Assembly: GCA_950075905.1 (NCBI GenBank)
Contig: CATMVR010000056.1
Coordinates: forward strand, 1-13,416
Length of the DNA: 13,416 bases
From: an uncultured Persicitalea sp.
GTDB lineage: Bacteria > Bacteroidota > Bacteroidia > Cytophagales > Spirosomataceae
Direction of reading: 5' to 3'
Shown: piece by piece, positions 12,741 through 13,416 of the stretch
How positions within the stretch are numbered: the stretch's first letter is position 1
Layout: the number at the start of each line of letters is the position of its first letter
Position numbers and translations under genes: made by a program
Notes under the pieces: model-generated
The model's input: the letters and a program-made list of their open reading frames with translations, nothing else
The model's database searches: none
What the model was told of the DNA's origin: nothing

Positions 12741-13416
12741 TCAATGAAGAGTTGAACCCAGGTGTTTGCCGATCTGGGTTTCCGCCGCTTCCGTCTCTGC
12801 CAGGCGTTCACACAGTCGCTTCACCTGCATGGCCGAGTACTTGCCACCCCTGGGGGCGCGGAACCCGTGCTCGTTGAGTTGGAGGGCGATCCGGCTGTAG
12901 TTGTGTCCCTCGGCCAAGAGGTGCCTCACCTGCGCCATCGCCTGGCGGCTATTGGTATTCCGCCGGGCAACCTGGCGGACGACTGCGGTTCCCATCCGGC
13001 TCGCCTCCCCGCTCCGGAAGGAGTCACTTCCCTTCCTCCACTCCCCGCTCTGCTTCACCTTCTGCACCAGGGCCACTTTTGTCCGGATACTCGTCAGTTC
13101 CCGCTCCCGGTCGGCGATGGCCATGAAAAGCGTCAGCGTGAACTTGTCGAGGTTGGGGATGTCACAGCTTTCCAGCCGCTCCTCCAGCTCGCGGTAGATC
13201 CACAGCGCCTGCCCGGTGTCGCGGCTGAGGCGGTCCACCTTGGCCACCACCAGCGTGGCCTTCCGCTGGCGGCAGAGTCCCAGGGCCGCCAGAAGCTGCT
13301 CGCGGTTCTTGATGTCCCTACCACTGCGGACGTCGGTGAACTCGGCGATGATGTTTCGTCCGCCGTAGAAATGGTTGATGTAGGTGCGCTGGGCCTCGAG
13401 GCCCAGTCCGCTGTCG
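12741..13416 (-). CDS. Serine recombinase (resolvase/invertase type), N-terminus cut by window end
   Basis: The frame is open from base 13415 to the stop at 12741-12743, giving 224 residues of a protein whose start lies outside the window. SGLGLEAQR at the beginning of the fragment is the sequence that normally follows the YxRVSTxxQ catalytic-serine motif, so only about 20 residues should be missing. Further signs are the VVAKVDRLSR motif (56-65), the MAIADRERELTSIRTKVAL long-helix region, and a C-terminal DNA-binding part (NYSRIALQLNEHGFRAPRGG). Such enzymes resolve or invert DNA through a serine-linked intermediate. G+C reaches 65-75% in lines counted by hand, far above the rest of the window, suggesting recent transfer. 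The internal GTG at 13250 is not a likely start because it would remove most of the catalytic domain. Confidence 0.85.
   Translation of the reverse strand, partial: DSGLGLEAQRTYINHFYGGRNIIAEFTDVRSGRDIKNREQLLAALGLCRQRKATLVVAKVDRLSRDTGQALWIYRELEERLESCDIPNLDKFTLTLFMAIADRERELTSIRTKVALVQKVKQSGEWRKGSDSFRSGEASRMGTAVVRQVARRNTNSRQAMAQVRHLLAEGHNYSRIALQLNEHGFRAPRGGKYSAMQVKRLCERLAETEAAETQIGKHLGSTLH

Noticed and set aside
13133..13324. 63-codon minus-strand frame rich in Ser, Arg and Trp
   Set aside because: It is a shifted frame within the G+C-rich recombinase, whose own frame carries the family motifs.
1..13416. Window read as one closed circle, which would join the btgB frame in phase with the recombinase frame
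   Set aside because: The phase match has a one-in-three chance. The join would leave the recombinase without its catalytic-serine segment. A slice of a longer molecule explains both cut genes better.

Overview
The window looks like most of a mobilizable plasmid, or a plasmid-derived integrated element, from a member of the Bacteroidota. A Cytophagales/Spirosoma-like host is my best guess. The grounds are a BtgA/BtgB-type mobilization pair, a Rep_3 initiator whose promoter fits the TTTG-N19-TA spacing used in this phylum, weak Shine-Dalgarno sequences, and an intergenic structured element of a kind I recall from such genomes. Both ends of the window cut through genes, so this is a slice of a longer molecule. 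No searches were run; family names rest on motifs read by eye.

Layout. (1) 1-1805, mobilization: a relaxase cut by the window start (1-866), its small accessory protein (934-1458), and a 350-base upstream region that is the best place for an oriT. All on the minus strand. (2) 1806-3375: a small unknown gene and an ArdC-type anti-restriction protein upstream of it, separated by a perfect 15-bp hairpin. (3) 3376-9122, minus strand: an AlbA_2/RecG-like ATP-binding regulator, a type III DNA methyltransferase (Mod) and a type III restriction helicase-nuclease (Res). Mod and Res are 4 nt apart. The middle of mod has much lower G+C than its ends, which points to an exchanged target-recognition domain. 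(4) 9236-10048, minus: an unrecognised 270-aa protein divergent from the replication gene. (5) 10160-10780, origin: three perfect DnaA boxes, an AT-rich stretch, seven direct iterons at 21-22 bp spacing, one distal iteron and one inverted iteron touching the rep start. (6) 10782-11870, plus: the Rep_3 initiator. (7) 11871-12740: mostly non-coding, with a structured ~80-nt element, two adjoining perfect inverted repeats (one a strong bidirectional terminator) and a possible 57-aa membrane peptide. (8) 12741-13416, minus: a very G+C-rich serine recombinase, cut by the window end.

How the parts fit. Rep and the iterons maintain the element; BtgA/BtgB would let it be mobilized by a helper conjugation system; ArdC would protect it on entry into a new host; and the AlbA_2-Mod-Res block would act as defence or as an addiction module afterwards. 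The most unusual signal is a family of AT-rich palindromic motifs. A 13-mer, TTTCAAAATATCA, occurs exactly four times, always between genes, with a 36-bp perfect palindrome and looser relatives in other gaps. This suggests shared operators for one regulator across mobilization, anti-restriction and restriction genes.
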